Source: Symbiodinium sp. CCMP2592
Lineage: Eukaryota > Sar > Dinophyceae > Suessiales > Symbiodiniaceae
Length of the DNA: 64,000 nt
Reading direction: 5' to 3'
NCBI GenBank assembly: GCA_905221615.1
Contig: CAJNDT010002891.1
Coordinates: 626,806 to 690,805, forward strand
Of this stretch, positions 33,494 through 44,576 are shown one piece after another; the first letter of the stretch is position 1, and each line of letters starts with the position of its first letter. The position numbers and the translations under genes were made by a program. The notes below the pieces were generated by a model. It was not told the DNA's origin and did no database searches. It saw only the letters and a list, made by a program, of their open reading frames with translations.

Positions 33494-33711
33494 GGTTCCT
33501 CGTTTTCGCATCATTCAGAAGTGGCTACCCCACAAGCTTGAGGCTTTTCCTGGTGACGCCGATTATGCAGGACGGCTTGCTCTGGTTGCATTCGACTTGC
33601 TCCGAAACTCGCCGGCAGCACTTGCTGAGATGGCAGAGCACGAGTCGTGCGAGAATTTCCGTTGTAATTCTCGGCGAAGTTTCAGGGCAGATGCGATCAT
33701 TCAGCAGCAGG
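33494..33711 (+). CDS. Large internal exon, unknown protein
   Basis: CATTGTTGTCCCTTCCAG is a textbook acceptor. The frame reads VPRFRIIQKWLPHKLEAFPG, then ADYAGRLALVAFDLLRNSPA, then ALAEMAEHESC, and reaches a CAGG|GTGAGA donor. Helical composition, 72 codons. An earlier donor inside is possible. No family recognised. Confidence 0.63.
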
Positions 33712-34123
33712 GTGAGATGTTGCCTCCAACAACCGACGCAGCAAATGCCCATGCAAGCGGTCATGCCGATCCCTTCGTGCAGTAGTTAGTTGCCTCAGGC
33801 TAATGTCCCATGTTTAGACTTGCTGCGGTGATTCTTGGAGGGTGGCAGGAATATTGCCATTGCTGTCACAAGATGGAGGCTCCAGCTTCTGGTTGTTTTT
33901 TTGCTTAGGTGCCGTACCAATATCAATAGCATACAAGTATAGCAAGGTAATTAGCGAGGTCTGCACCTCCAATCCCCCGAGCCCTCCAACTCCTTCGTGC
34001 AGTCAGACTTGTGAAGTGGCAACAAGGCGAAGTTCGAGGCTCTCTCTGTCGTGAACGCATTGTCGATCTCGCAGAAGCCACGGAGTCTTGGTGGCAAAGG
34101 CTTGCAGTAAGTTCTCAACGTAA

Positions 34124-34149
34124 TTTGTGTGCGTGTGTGTGTGTGTGTT
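34124..34149. repeat. (GT)n microsatellite
   Basis: Short GT repeat with one interruption. Confidence 0.85.
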
Positions 34150-34247
34150 CCTGATAACCCTGGCCAAAAATCATGCGGGGCATCGGTTTGTCAGACCTTT
34201 AACCGTAGTTTGTCGTGACATTCGACTGAAGCAATATGGATGTGCAG

Positions 34248-34309
34248 GGAATTACCATCCCGGTCCGATGTTGATCGAAAACACCTGCAGTACCTTTTGG
34301 GATAACAAA
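34248..34309 (+). CDS. Candidate exon, unknown
   Basis: GGATGTGCAG precedes NYHPGPMLIENTCSTFWDNK, ending before GTCGGG. Reasonable composition with an ordinary acceptor. Confidence 0.38.
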
Positions 34310-34659
34310 GTCGGGCTGCCCAGAAGCGAGCGCTGCTCGGAAACCTGTCAGTGAGGCGTCCCGCATGTACAATGCCTGCCCTCGCGCACACATGCACACA
34401 TGTTTCCGGATATCTCGACATCTGCAGCATCCACCTCACATCCAACTTCTTCCAGGGTGTTCGTCAGAGCATTCTAGATGTGTCTATATCATGGCTGCTA
34501 TCAAATATTATCAAGCACCATTGAGTCTGTTTTGCTGCACGGTTCGGGTTCAACCATCAGGCTCTTGGCAAATTGGCCTACTAGCTGATAGCATGGCAAC
34601 AGTCCAGACCTGGCAAATGGCCAATGACGCAGCATTCTGCATTTTGTCCTTTGGTAGTG

Positions 34660-34925
34660 CCAGCAGCACGAGACGCAGCAGCAGGAGCAGTAGTGTAATA
34701 GTGGCAGTCGTCGTCGTCGTAGTAGTAGTAGTCGTCTTCGTCGTCGTCGTAGTAGTATTTGTAGTAGTTATAGCAGTAGCAGTAGCAGTTGTGGTAGCGC
34801 TAGTTGCGGTAGCAGTAGCAATGGCAGGAGCTGCGCGGAGTAGGAGTTGGAGTTGGAGTAGAAGTAGGGGTAGGAGAGGAGTAGGAGTAGGAGATGTAGC
34901 AGCAGAAGTAAAAGTAGAAGGAGAA
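34660..34925. repeat. Degenerate GTA/GTC/GCA trinucleotide block
   Basis: Imperfect trinucleotides changing into GGAGTA/GAAGTA units downstream. Open frames across it are low-complexity. Confidence 0.88.
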
Positions 34926-35486
34926 ACCACAAGAACCAATCGAATAAACCAATAATGAAGCTAGCTGTGGCATGTTGGCAACGTTTGTTGTGCAGCTTAT
35001 GATGTGTCACTATAACTAGAGAAGTGCCAGCGCGCCGCACCGTAATTCACGCTCCTCCTTTACACGTCTTCTAGCAGAAAGACATTTACATTTATACTCT
35101 TTCGGTCCTGCCGCCCGTGATGCGAGCCCTTCCACAAGCAGGTATCTTGCAGACCTCCAAGTTCTCCACACCAGAGGTGCCCACCGTTTTTCCTGATGGC
35201 CACTCGCGTGTAGGCAACCGTATAGGGTTCAATGAGGCTGACAGTAGTGCACAGTGCGGTTTGCGCGTCGACACCCGCTGTTGCTATACAACGCCGTCTG
35301 AAGGAAGCCTATTTCCTCCCAGCCCTCTGTCCACGACCGATGTCGTCCCCATGCCGAGAGCCACCCCATGATACGCTAATCGCAAGCTTCAAGCAGAGCC
35401 CGGAAGAGGCTGCCAGAAATCCCTGGGCATGGTTTGCTCCTGGGCCGATTTTGGCATATGTCGTCTTGTGGCCATATATGTGCATA

Positions 35487-35662
35487 ATACATATAAAAAA
35501 CATATACCTATATATATATGTATATATATATATACATATACAGATGAATAAGCACGAATTTGCACTTACTACCCACCGACCTGCCACCAGCATTTGCAGA
35601 CATGCGTTTGCAATTGCATACATACATACATACATACATGCATGCATATCGCATGCGCGAAC
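35487..35662. repeat. (AT)n and (CATA)n/(CATG)n repeats
   Basis: AT runs near 35510-35540, then CATA/CATG tetranucleotides at about 35617-35645. Confidence 0.9.
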
Positions 35663-35687
35663 TTACATACGTGCAGGCATGCATCTC

Positions 35688-35818
35688 GCGAGAGAGAGAG
35701 AGAGAAAACAAATTTGGGGGGCGCAAAAGCACTGGGACAGAGGGTCGCTCCCTCTTCCCCAAACAAAGACAGGGAGAGAGATCAAGAGAGAACAGAGGGA
35801 TTTCGCACATCAGAGAGG

Positions 35819-35867
<49 letters not shown>

Positions 35868-35907
35868 GAGTGCAGTAGAGATATGTAGATATGTAGAGAT
35901 AAAGCTG

Positions 35908-35959
<52 letters not shown>

Positions 35960-35974
35960 GAGAGAGAGAGAGAC
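35688..35974. repeat. Three (GA)n runs
   Basis: GA repeats at about 35688-35705, 35815-35866 and 35911-35974 separated by purine-rich spacer. Their reverse frames read Ser/Leu repeats. Confidence 0.93.
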
Positions 35975-36292
35975 TGAACCGAATCATGTGCCCACAGAAA
36001 TGAAGACAATAAAGGTGCACTCAGAGATAGCGAGCTACGAAAAGACATGCAGCACAGCACGAGGCAAACTTCGAGACGGTTGTAAAAGGTGTGCCGCAAG
36101 CAAACCATGCTTCGCGTAGCACCCCGGCTGCGTGCATACACGGAAGTGCGCATCATGTCGGCAAGCGATCAAGCAACTTATCCAGCGAAGGAGCCGTACA
36201 ACCCCAGAGCTCGTAAGCACGGTAAACCGGTACATCTTCATACATGTTCAAGGTCTCGGTTCCGGCCATACCGGCCTGCCCTCCTTGCTAAG

Positions 36293-36422
36293 TGCGACCC
36301 GAAGCCGAGGTGCTCTTGACGAAACACTGCAGAACGGGCTTCGCAAGTGGACGGCGAAGATTCTGCGGCCCCATGTGGAGGTTCGCGGTGAGCTAGTGAA
36401 GGGTTTACCGGCTCAGCATTAA
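36293..36422 (+). CDS. Candidate terminal exon, basic
   Basis: GGCCTGCCCTCCTTGCTAAG precedes ATRSRGALDETLQNGLRKWT, then AKILRPHVEV and GLPAQH with TAA at 36420. A GAG|GTTCGC donor at 36380 is an alternative end. Confidence 0.42.
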
Positions 36423-36499
36423 GGCCCGGTTCACCTCAGCGAAATCCCTCTGCCGCCTGCTCCAGGCCGAGCATTCTACCATCGCTGAGGCACGAGCGC

Positions 36500-36961
36500 C
36501 TAAAGAGTGAGTGAGGATTCAGAGATTGACGATCGTGCCTTTCCTTTTGGGGGAGTTGTGGATGTGCAGATTCGACAGATGACGTCTAGGCCGGATCGAG
36601 GTTCAGTAGCAATGCCAACGAAATCACTCGCAAGATCTGAGGGGCAGGTGCATGGATGGAATCCACAGACACTGCGTGGCACATGGGCTTGAATGCAGCT
36701 GATGTGCACGACTACAGAAGTATCGTGGCTTGAGCTTCGCATTGACTTTTGCTGGCCGTCGGAAGGCAGATCGGTGAGGGTAATAGGGATGAGCAGGTTT
36801 GGCGAACATCCTGCGAGCTGGGATTTCTGCTTGAGGTTTGCTCGTGCCTCTAAGGGCTCAGGAGCTTTGGGTTCCTTCTGAGCTGTCAATGCCTCATACC
36901 ATGGTGACCAATAGCGCGCCAAAGCTTTGCAAGCCTCCGGCACAGTTTGTCCGGTCACCAC
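36500..36961 (-). CDS. Coding segment, 153 codons, unknown
   Basis: The reverse frame begins after CACTGTAG and reads VTGQTVPEACKALARYWSPW, then YEALTAQKEPKAPEPLEARA, NLKQKSQLAG. This first third is strongly coding-like. The remainder (Ser/Thr/Pro-rich to SSISESSLTL) may include intron. No family recognised. Confidence 0.55.
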   Translation of the reverse strand: MVTGQTVPEACKALARYWSPWYEALTAQKEPKAPEPLEARANLKQKSQLAGCSPNLLIPITLTDLPSDGQQKSMRSSSHDTSVVVHISCIQAHVPRSVCGFHPCTCPSDLASDFVGIATEPRSGLDVICRICTSTTPPKGKARSSISESSLTL

Positions 36962-36987
36962 TACAGTGACTGCAAGTTCTCATGCAG

Positions 36988-37034
36988 GCCCTGTCTGCCC
37001 TCGATCGCGCACTTTCCATCCAGGCCGGGCTGAG
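36988..37034 (+). CDS. Candidate 47-base exon
   Basis: GTTCTCATGCAG precedes ALSALDRALSIQAGL and ends at a CTGAG|GTACAG donor. Both splice signals are good and the peptide is helical. Confidence 0.48.
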
Positions 37035-37645
37035 GTACAGAGACTTTGTTTGAAGTCTATGCCATCTATGCCATGCTTGTTTCAGTCATCTGCTTGTGTT
37101 TACATGTGCAGGGAATTGTCCGTTTGGTTGGTGTTGTCATGCTATGCATGGTGATGAACTGTATCGTATGTTGTAGTGTGCCGCAAGTGATGCACAACGT
37201 ATCTTGTGCATTTTGCAATGATGAAATTAGCGACAGTCGGTTGTCCTTGTGAGTTCTTCGCTGCCAAACGATCTCTCAGGGTGCGGAGTTCGTCCCGCGG
37301 GTTCCCCAAATGTCCCAGGCCACAGCCTCGGAGGTGGGACAACTTTTGCCGGGCTGGATAAAGATTGTTGTGGTTTAGGTTCAGAGCTGGAGAATTTCCG
37401 ACACTCGGAGAGACGTCGTTCTTCCTTTAATTACTGGGCATATGTGTGAACCATCACTGTCCTAGACTCCAGGCGGCGTTGGGATTTCCAGCCCAGCTCA
37501 CGTCAGCATCGCGTGGGCGACTGAAGCGAGCCTCTTGATTTGGGATTCCAGTGTACGGGGCCGAGAATGTGCACCGCTCACAACTGCTGGTATCCGACCA
37601 CCGACCCATCCTAGGACGGTATCAGCTGTTGCCATATTTGTGTAG

Positions 37646-37780
37646 GGGGGCTCTGCGGCAGCATTTGCGAAGCATGATCCTGTATTCAAGGCTCCGTCTG
37701 ATTTGTCCCGGAAGTGGTTCGTGCATTCTGCCGGCGCGGCATTACCCGGACAAAAATTCGTTATGGTCTATAAAGCTGCG
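37646..37780 (+). CDS. Internal exon, unknown protein
   Basis: CATATTTGTGTAG precedes GGSAAAFAKHDPVFKAPSDL, then SRKWFVHSAGAALPGQKFVM, VYKAA, ending at GCG|GTAAGT, the strongest donor type. Forty-five codons, phase 0 at both ends. The next exon follows after 69 bases. Confidence 0.66.
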
Positions 37781-37849
37781 GTAAGTTGCTCAAATGTCAA
37801 ACGCCATCACAGCTTACAGTGCTTGAACATCCCTCCACTCCCTCTCCAG

Positions 37850-37894
37850 GTCCTCGATGACTGCTGGTGCTTCAACACTTATAGGGGATCTTGA
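37850..37894 (+). CDS. Short exon VLDDCWCFNTYRGS
   Basis: CCCTCCACTCCCTCTCCAG is an excellent acceptor. The frame continues in phase 0 as VLDDCWCFNTYRGS and meets TGA at 37892. Alternatively a GA donor after TATAGGG (37886/37887) would let it splice in phase to 37983. Confidence 0.55.
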   Translation, partial: VLDDCWCFNTYRGS

Positions 37895-37982
37895 GGGCAT
37901 CGAGGACATTTTGCAAGAGTAGAGTCGGGTGTAAACTCGAAACCGTTCTTCGGGGCTCACTGCACCACTGTTGCTTTCCCAG

Positions 37983-38104
37983 CGCCAAGCAACAAGCTAT
38001 ACCAAACTCCATTTGGACTTCAAGTTAAACGCACGACGACAGCACCGGAACAGCCCAGGAGTGCGAAAGAATTTGGCGCTTTGTCCGTCTATGCAGCTAT
38101 ATAG
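37983..38104 (+). CDS. Terminal exon, unknown protein
   Basis: CACCACTGTTGCTTTCCCAG precedes PSNKLYQTPFGLQVKRTTTA, then PEQPRSAKEFGALSVYAAI and TAG. Splice signal and composition are good. It probably ends the gene of the two preceding exons, joined through a non-GT donor. Confidence 0.58.
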
Positions 38105-38268
38105 TGGAAGGCCGTTCCGACAAGATGTTGTGCAAACAGAGGCTTGTGGAGTGCGGTTGCAGGAATCAGAGTTCTTGCTGCAAGGGAGGTTGGCTCGGAC
38201 GTTCGTGCATGAGTACATCTACATGAGTGTTGGGTCAGGACTAGTCTTTGGACGTTGACGCATCTCAG

Positions 38269-38454
38269 GTTGAAACGGATGTCAGCATGAAAAACTTTAG
38301 CCAAATAGTTTTACTCGTAGCTAGTCAGCTAGTATACAAAAATCATTCAGCCCGTGGTCGGCAAGCTTCTCAGTGGTTGGTGAAGACACGAGGATACACA
38401 AGCTTCAGCGAATCTGACCGAGCCAACTCTGCAGCAGCCGGCATGCATGAGTAA
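38269..38454 (+). CDS. Candidate coding segment, unknown
   Basis: GACGCATCTCAG precedes VETDVSMKNFSQIVLLVASQ then WLVKTRGYTSFSESDRANSA, ending AAGMHE and TAA. Confidence 0.36.
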   Translation, partial: VETDVSMKNFSQIVLLVASQLVYKNHSARGRQASQWLVKTRGYTSFSESDRANSAAAGMHE

Positions 38455-39674
38455 CACGCCTCCTCTGATGAGCATCTTCGGGGAAGCTGAGCCTTTAGTC
38501 TTGGTCGCTCGAAGACTGGAATGGCGTTCCTTCGAAGCTCGACCAGCTGAGCTGTAGGCGTGGCATTGTTGACAGCCCGACAGACGGTTTGTTTTTCACA
38601 GGCACTAGAATGCGCTTAGACATTCTGGTGTACCCGCTGTACCGAAACCCCCGACCTAGGCCGCCCCTGTACCTCCGAACAACTCCTAAGTCCTAGAAGC
38701 CTTCTAAACCGTAAACCCCGAACCCCGCAGATCGGTCAGCTTCCCATGAGGTCGTCTCCGAGATGCGGTGCGAAACGAGTTTCGCCGGCTCCCGGGCATT
38801 TGGAGTTTGGGCTTCTCAAAACTAGTGGTTCCTTTACCAGGCAACTATAGAATAACAATCACAAGAAGCACGGGATCAAAGGTTTCGGGTTTAGTTTCAG
38901 GGTAGTCGGGCCAGGCAAAATGCTGCGCACTTCCATGGACTGTGTCATGGGCGGAGGCTGTTACGGTTTGACGCTGGTTTCCCTTGGTCACACTGGCACT
39001 TTTGGGGGTCAGGACGAGCCCGAACGATGCAGCCCAGCAACTCGAATCCTTATTTCCCGCTCGCATGACGTGGCTGTTGTTCAACTGTTGAGTCTCCAAG
39101 CTCCCGCTTCTTGAGTCTGAGAACATTTGAGTTCAGACCATGGCTCTGACGCGCGACACCCTTAAACATGGAGTGTACATTGCCGGCTGATCGCCAGATC
39201 TTCAGCCTTGCGCGCCCTAGACCCTGACCGCTCCATCAGTCGCAACCTGCAGTCGTAGGCATCTGGCATTGCACAAGGTGCTGGAATTTTCTGGCAATCG
39301 AAACTCTGAGAGGTGACAATCACTCTATGCCTCAAGCAGGGCATGCCCTGAACTGCGAAAAGTCACGTTTTCCCTTGGCAAGGTTTGCCGGTGCCTTGTT
39401 GAGCGACTCCAGCACCGTACCGCCACCTCTCGCTTGGCAGCCCGTGACGAGGCCCTGGACGAAATCTTTGGTGGACATACTTGGGCTCAGTAGCTCTGTC
39501 GATATCGCACAAAAACAGAGAATTACATGTTTGAGGACTCCAGGGTCTCATGTAGAATCTAAGCCATTTAGCTTCGGCAACGACCGTGGTTTCCATTCGA
39601 CTTTTGGATCGATGAAGCCTTTATTCAGTTTCATTCGTCTGGAGTAGTTTGGGCCGAGACTGATTGTTTCAATG

Positions 39675-39809
39675 ATGTGCGGTGGCGATGTTGCTCCGTC
39701 ATTGGTCCCAAAGTATGGATGTGGCAATCCTGGCAATCTGTTGGCTGTGACGCTGCATCGCTGCAGTAGAAGCGTCGCTCGTGAAACAGTTGCAGGGCTT
39801 GTGGTTTGA
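39675..39809 (+). CDS. Small ORF, unknown
   Basis: ATG opens MCGGDVAPSLVPKYGCGNPG then NLLAVTLHRCSRSVARETVA, 44 codons. It looks protein-like, but antisense frames overlap and no splice signals support it. Confidence 0.3.
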   Translation: MCGGDVAPSLVPKYGCGNPGNLLAVTLHRCSRSVARETVAGLVV

Positions 39810-39905
39810 GCCCTTCCAAACCGAGGCCGCCCCCGCCCCTCCGTCTCGCCTCCCTCTCCTCCCTAAGTCCCTCTCCGTCCTCTCCTCCGTGTCTCTCCGG
39901 ATCTC

Positions 39906-39945
39906 ACTCACTCACTCGCTCGCTCACTCACTCACTCACTTGTTT

Positions 39946-40001
<56 letters not shown>

Positions 40002-40003
40002 GC
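39906..40003. repeat. (CACT)n then (CT)n repeats
   Basis: CACT/CGCT tetranucleotides to about 39941, then (CT)n with TTTC interruptions to 40003. Confidence 0.93.
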
Positions 40004-40027
40004 TGTGTCTGATCCCACCGTCAAAGA

Positions 40028-40390
40028 CAGCACCATCATCTGCATGTGCCTAGGTATCATAACCTTGTTATTCATCTTCATGTTCAGCTCACCTTCATGT
40101 TCATACCATTCTTCTTTATCTGTTACATTCAACATCATCTTCAGCTTCATGTTCATCTTCAATCTTCAACTACACATTCATCCGTTTCATCATCGCCAGA
40201 AGCAGCATCGCTATCATCACCATTATGACCATCACCACCGTCAGCATCACAATCAGTGCTATCATGATGGTGGTCACCATCTTGTCGCTGGGGTTGTTCG
40301 TTCTCATCTCCAGCTCCTCCTCATCACAGTAGGCATCGCCTGCACGATATCTCCTCATCCTCTTCACCGTCATCAATCTAGTAGCAAGAT
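40028..40390. repeat. Degenerate CAT/TTC trinucleotide block
   Basis: Imperfect TTCATCTTC and CATCAC units. A reverse-strand frame at its downstream end (GDAYCDEEELEMRTNN) is coding-like but not resolved. Confidence 0.75.
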
Positions 40391-41081
40391 CATTGACTGC
40401 ATGTACTGCAGGAAAGCTGCCGACTGCAACGGTAGCCGCTGCTCTAAACTCTGCCCTGGCAGCGAGGTCCCCTTCCATCGCCCCTTCTATCGCACAGAGT
40501 CCGAGCCGGAGCTCGAGCAAAACACGCCCTGCAAGCGCTGCTTGGCCCGGCCAAATTTAGTTCACATGCAGCTCAGGTAGTTCCCACAAAAGAATGAACT
40601 TTGGTTTTGAGATTTACTTCAGGGCTGTAGGGCCTTCGGTTCTTACATGTTCGAGGTCTTGCAGTCTACGGAATCAGACAAGGCAAGAGGGTGGTTATAC
40701 GTCTTGGGTTCGTGCCTAACTGGTTCTGGTTGTCAACCCTACAAAGCCGAATCCCAGAATCCTGAATACCTCCCAAAACCCTCATCCAGGGGCTCATCTT
40801 CGAGCTGGAGGTGTCATTCGGGGACCTCGGAGCGACTCGGATATCCTGAAAGGCTTGGGTCAGGATTGAGGGTGTTGGGCTTGCAATTTGCAGGGATTTT
40901 CCCTGGACATACTTCGCTTCCAAGGCCTATTAGTCTGGAATTTATGCCTTCGACGTCGAGGGTATAGTGTGCCTTTGGTTAAGGTTTCAGTCTCGGTCAG
41001 CCATGAACCTAGGGGCGGTGGGGCCGAAATGGCGACATGCAAGCTTTCGATTGGCATCAAGTACCGCCAGTTCTAGTCATA

Positions 41082-41378
41082 ATGAGTTCAGCTAGCACAA
41101 CGAATGCACATCCGAGTGGCGAAAGGAGGGCCAGCAGCCAGCAATTAAACACAGCTTGCTTTGCCTTGGCTGAGGCCGCTGTGCGTCGGGGAGAGGCTCC
41201 CCGCCTGACGACAGTGCCGCTGGTCCAGGTCACCTGGGTCACCTCTGCAGCTTCTTCACCCAACGGAAACCCAATACCGGTGATTAACTGTAATGGATCT
41301 AACGAAGGTATTGACGACGGTGAGGACCAGGATGGCCACGACGATTGCTTCGGATGGCGTGGAAGATGTATGTTGTGA
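41082..41378 (+). CDS. Candidate ORF, acidic C-terminus
   Basis: ATG at 41082 opens MSSASTTNAHPSGERRASSQ, then NTACFALAEAAVRRGEAPRL, and an acidic stretch SNEGIDDGEDQDGHDDC. An overlapping + frame to 41748 (VEDVCCDGLHKRGEEEGEEE onward) and a long reverse frame are also open, so boundaries are uncertain. Confidence 0.38.
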   Translation: MSSASTTNAHPSGERRASSQQLNTACFALAEAAVRRGEAPRLTTVPLVQVTWVTSAASSPNGNPIPVINCNGSNEGIDDGEDQDGHDDCFGWRGRCML

Positions 41379-42743
41379 TGGATTGCACAAAAGAGGAGAG
41401 GAGGAGGGGGAGGAGGAGGCGACGACGACCAAGAACATGACTGATGCTTCTGGCTGGTGTTTCTGGCACATTGAACGTCTGTTCGCCATGACCGCTTTGT
41501 CAGTCTTCTCTCGACATCCCACCAAATGCACAGGAGATCTCTCGATGGATCCTGCACGCCTCCGAGAGCGGCATCCAAGCAGTACAATCTCTGAGGACCT
41601 GTCAGAGCCATGCCACGCCTCCGAGGGTATCTCTCGGTTTCACTGTGTTGTTGCAACGCTCACATCCATGTCGTCTGATGTGGAGTGTTGGCAGGGCAGG
41701 AGATTCAGTACTTGGACATTGGAAGGAAGCTGCTCTTGGTGGAACTGATGTCCTCGACCCCAAATCCGCAATAGAGACTAATATGCACTAAGGCCTCAAC
41801 CCTGCAACAAGTAGATTATTTGTTGTCAACCTTATCCGTGCAAATCCAAAGCATGGCCAAACCAATCCGCAAGCCTAGTGGACCAGTGCTCCCTTGCTCA
41901 ACCCAACACCCTAAGTCCAAATAAATACCTTTCCCCCAAGGCTGAGCCGCTACTGACCTGGATTCGATCCTTTGTCTATTTCACACTTCCAGGATCCCGA
42001 TCGCCTGTCCTGCGCTGCGCCTCTTCGCAGAGGCCTGCAGGGCGAGTGCTGCCAGGGTTTGTTTTCAGCGTTAGCTTCAGGTGTTTATGGTTTATGGTCT
42101 CGGTCCAGGTGCGTTTAAGGGTCTTCCACACTACGGCGCCCCCCAGCCCCGAAAGTGGCGATCTTGGACCTTGCGCTGTAGCCGCAAAGCTTGTTTGGTG
42201 GAGTTGTTCATTACATGTAGCACGTGGCATCACGCTGACATGCCTGACTTCGGTCCTGGATCACACTCCTGACCCTAGTAGGCCCTATCCGCAGCAAAAG
42301 CACGGTTGGAACCCCTGATCCCTGACGAAGCCCCAAGCCCCCAAATCCATTAAAGACATTTGCAAACAGCAATCGCTGCTAGATTCTATTTTCCAGACGG
42401 AGCTACAATACTTGCAAAGCAAGACTCGCACCAGCTCCCATTCCATTGTGACGTAGTTCCTCCCTATCTCAGGCTGCGGCCATCGATGAAGAGCTGGGGC
42501 CACACGGCTGACAGACGGCCCGGATTTGCCTTGGCAGATTGCGGCAGGGAATTCGAAGAAAAGGCGCTCTAGTCTCCTCGTTTAGATCACCTTGACGGCA
42601 CTAGGCAGAAGGAAACAGTCCCACGGGCCCCGACCTGTGCCTTTGCCATCGCTTCAAAGCACTTCCAGTTTTGTTGGCCAGTTCGTGTTCAAGCAAGCAA
42701 CAAGGAAGGCTTGAACAGCTAAGTGCTCATCCCGTCTGCAAAG

Positions 42744-42847
42744 ATTACAGCTTCCAGGAGCATGTGCAAATACTGAGGCATTGGCCTTGCTTCGAGCTGT
42801 CGAAAGACATCCTCAGTGAGGAGCAGCTGCGTGCACTGTCCGCCTGA
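42744..42847 (+). CDS. Exon, possible cNMP-binding-like N-cap
   Basis: CATCCCGTCTGCAAAG precedes YSFQEHVQILRHWPCFELSK then DILSEEQLRALSA and TGA. The pattern (hydrophobic helix, P-x-F, LS-x-(5)-LRALS) recalls the first helices of cyclic-nucleotide-binding domains, but no phosphate-binding cassette is visible. A GA donor at 42846 would splice in phase to 42962. The antisense 81-codon ORF here is a shadow. Confidence 0.55.
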
Positions 42848-42961
42848 AGCTGAAATGATGCTCTGCTCGTGTTTGTATAACAGTCCGCAGGGAAAGTTCA
42901 CCAGGTGGTTTAGGAACCGTTGAGGGTGCACCCCGGCGTGCTCACAAAGTTTCATGCTCAG

Positions 42962-43125
42962 CATTGAAGTTCGAACTTCGGGAGGACGCCTCGCAGGCTC
43001 TCATTGACCAAGTGCTGCTGCGCCTCTGCCGGAAGATTAAGGAATCACGGAGACATCTCCCGAATTGGTTTAAAGAGCACAAGCAGCGCTCTTCCACCAG
43101 CAATCACGACAGACACCATCCCTAA
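42962..43125 (+). CDS. Terminal exon, helical and basic
   Basis: AAAGTTTCATGCTCAG precedes LKFELREDASQALIDQVLLR, then LCRKIKESRRHLPNWFKEHK and a His/Ser-rich end with TAA at 43123. Strongly protein-like; probably the same gene as 42744-42847. Confidence 0.6.
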
Positions 43126-43228
43126 AGAACCTGCCAATGCAAGCTCTTACGCAGAAGCAGTGCGATGACGAGAAGTGGTGCACTGGTATATAACTAGCAG
43201 CGGTGGCAGTCTGGTTCCCACTCCTCTA

Positions 43229-43235
43229 TCTCTTT

Positions 43236-43284
<49 letters not shown>

Positions 43285-43315
43285 TCCCTCTGAATCTCTC
43301 TCGCTGTCTGTATAC

Positions 43316-43361
<46 letters not shown>

Positions 43362-43395
43362 CTTATATATGTGTAAATATTATCATATATACATA
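43229..43395. repeat. (CT)n followed by (TA)n
   Basis: CT repeat to about 43283, then (TA)n with interruptions at 43313-43362 and AT-rich tail. Confidence 0.93.
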
Positions 43396-43579
43396 CCTAT
43401 ATGCGGTTCTGTATCTGTGTTGTACTATGATGTTGATGACCATGATGATGCCCGTGATGATGGCGACCTCGGTGTTCCGTGGCTCTTTGCCCAGCTATTC
43501 CTCCTCGTCGTTCTTCCACCCCTGCCACTCCCACCACCATAACTCGAAACATGACCAGTCACAGTCGTTGTAGGAACAT

Positions 43580-43810
43580 GTGCGCAACATCGCAGGACTG
43601 TTACGCGGGTTTCCGGTATCCGTGAGTACTTCGGGAGCAGCATTCGTTCAAGAGCATGCAGCCGTCTCAGCACAAATCTGCACAAACCCCTCAAAGCTTT
43701 CACACAAAAAGTGCTGCCAGACTGGGCAATCCACCAGGCGCTTGGAGGTTGCAACGCAACAGTTGGCCTCCACCCAGGGCCGCCTCCAGGCCACCTGGAA
43801 GCTGGTTTAG
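43580..43810 (+). CDS. Coding segment, coiled-coil C-terminus
   Basis: The frame reads NIAGLLRGFPVSVSTSGAAF, then HKKCCQTGQSTRRLEVATQQ, then LASTQGRLQATWKLV and TAG. The last 35 residues form a good amphipathic helix with GC3-rich codons. A GTGAGT donor sits inside at about 43623 and CTG|GTTTAG at the end, so it may be two exons. Confidence 0.52.
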   Translation: MRNIAGLLRGFPVSVSTSGAAFVQEHAAVSAQICTNPSKLSHKKCCQTGQSTRRLEVATQQLASTQGRLQATWKLV

Positions 43811-44228
43811 GGTTTGCGTTGCATTGTGTGCTTTTCCCTCTACAGCGAAGAATCCCCGCCTTGAAACAAATAAGGTATTCCATTCAAAACTTTGGGTAAT
43901 TGAAGGTTCCACAACACAAAATTCCTATGATGTATCAGGTTTGCAGTTCACCAGGTGCCGGTAAGTTGAAGTGGTCCGACATGTGGCAGTCTGAAGCACC
44001 CGCCTAAACACGTCCCACCTGGAATCCACTCGCAAGCAAACGGCCGTGATCTGCCCGTTCTCATCCAGAGCATGACTGACGCAGCGCAGATCATTGAAAC
44101 GCAGTTTCTTAAGACATGCGAATCATAGCAAGAGTCCAAGTTTGCTTGAGTGCACCTGTGTGAGTAGTAGCATATACGGTCGCTACAGCGTGCCTGAAAC
44201 ACGACCGCTACAGCATTACTGAAACAGG

Positions 44229-44423
44229 ATGAAGTGTCGCAGTATTGCCGCATTCTTTTTGCGGCCCGTCGTGATCGCAAAGAGGCGAGCCTTTGCCTTG
44301 TTATTTGTTCCACCTGTAGCTTCCGGAGGAGATCATTTCAATGCTCGGGTTTGCCATAAAAAGGCTGCAGCACTTGGTGGCATTGAAGTTGCAGGATTTG
44401 GTCCTCTGGTTATCGCACAGTAG
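44229..44423 (+). CDS. Candidate coding segment, unknown
   Basis: ATG opens MKCRSIAAFFLRPVVIAKRR, then VASGGDHFNARVCHKKAAAL and GGIEVAGFGPLVIAQ with TAG. KAAALGGIE recalls ARM-type repeats but only one unit is visible. Confidence 0.45.
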   Translation: MKCRSIAAFFLRPVVIAKRRAFALLFVPPVASGGDHFNARVCHKKAAALGGIEVAGFGPLVIAQ

Positions 44424-44576
44424 GCTTGAATGAGCCACTCGGACCGGTCCCCCAGCGCTTATGTCATGATTGGATATTGCGACAAACGGTAGCGCGTCAA
44501 GGGTTGTAATGCTGAGGAGATTGTTCCCTTGATTCAGTGAACTTGTGATTAGTGCAGTGATTTACGGACTCCAGGT

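Noticed and set aside
37552..37618. Exon-like segment before 37646
   Set aside because: Phase would fit, but the implied intron is only 27 bases, and a second frame through the same bases is equally open.
42719..42964. 81-codon reverse-strand ORF
   Set aside because: It is antisense to two + strand exons with better splice signals and composition.
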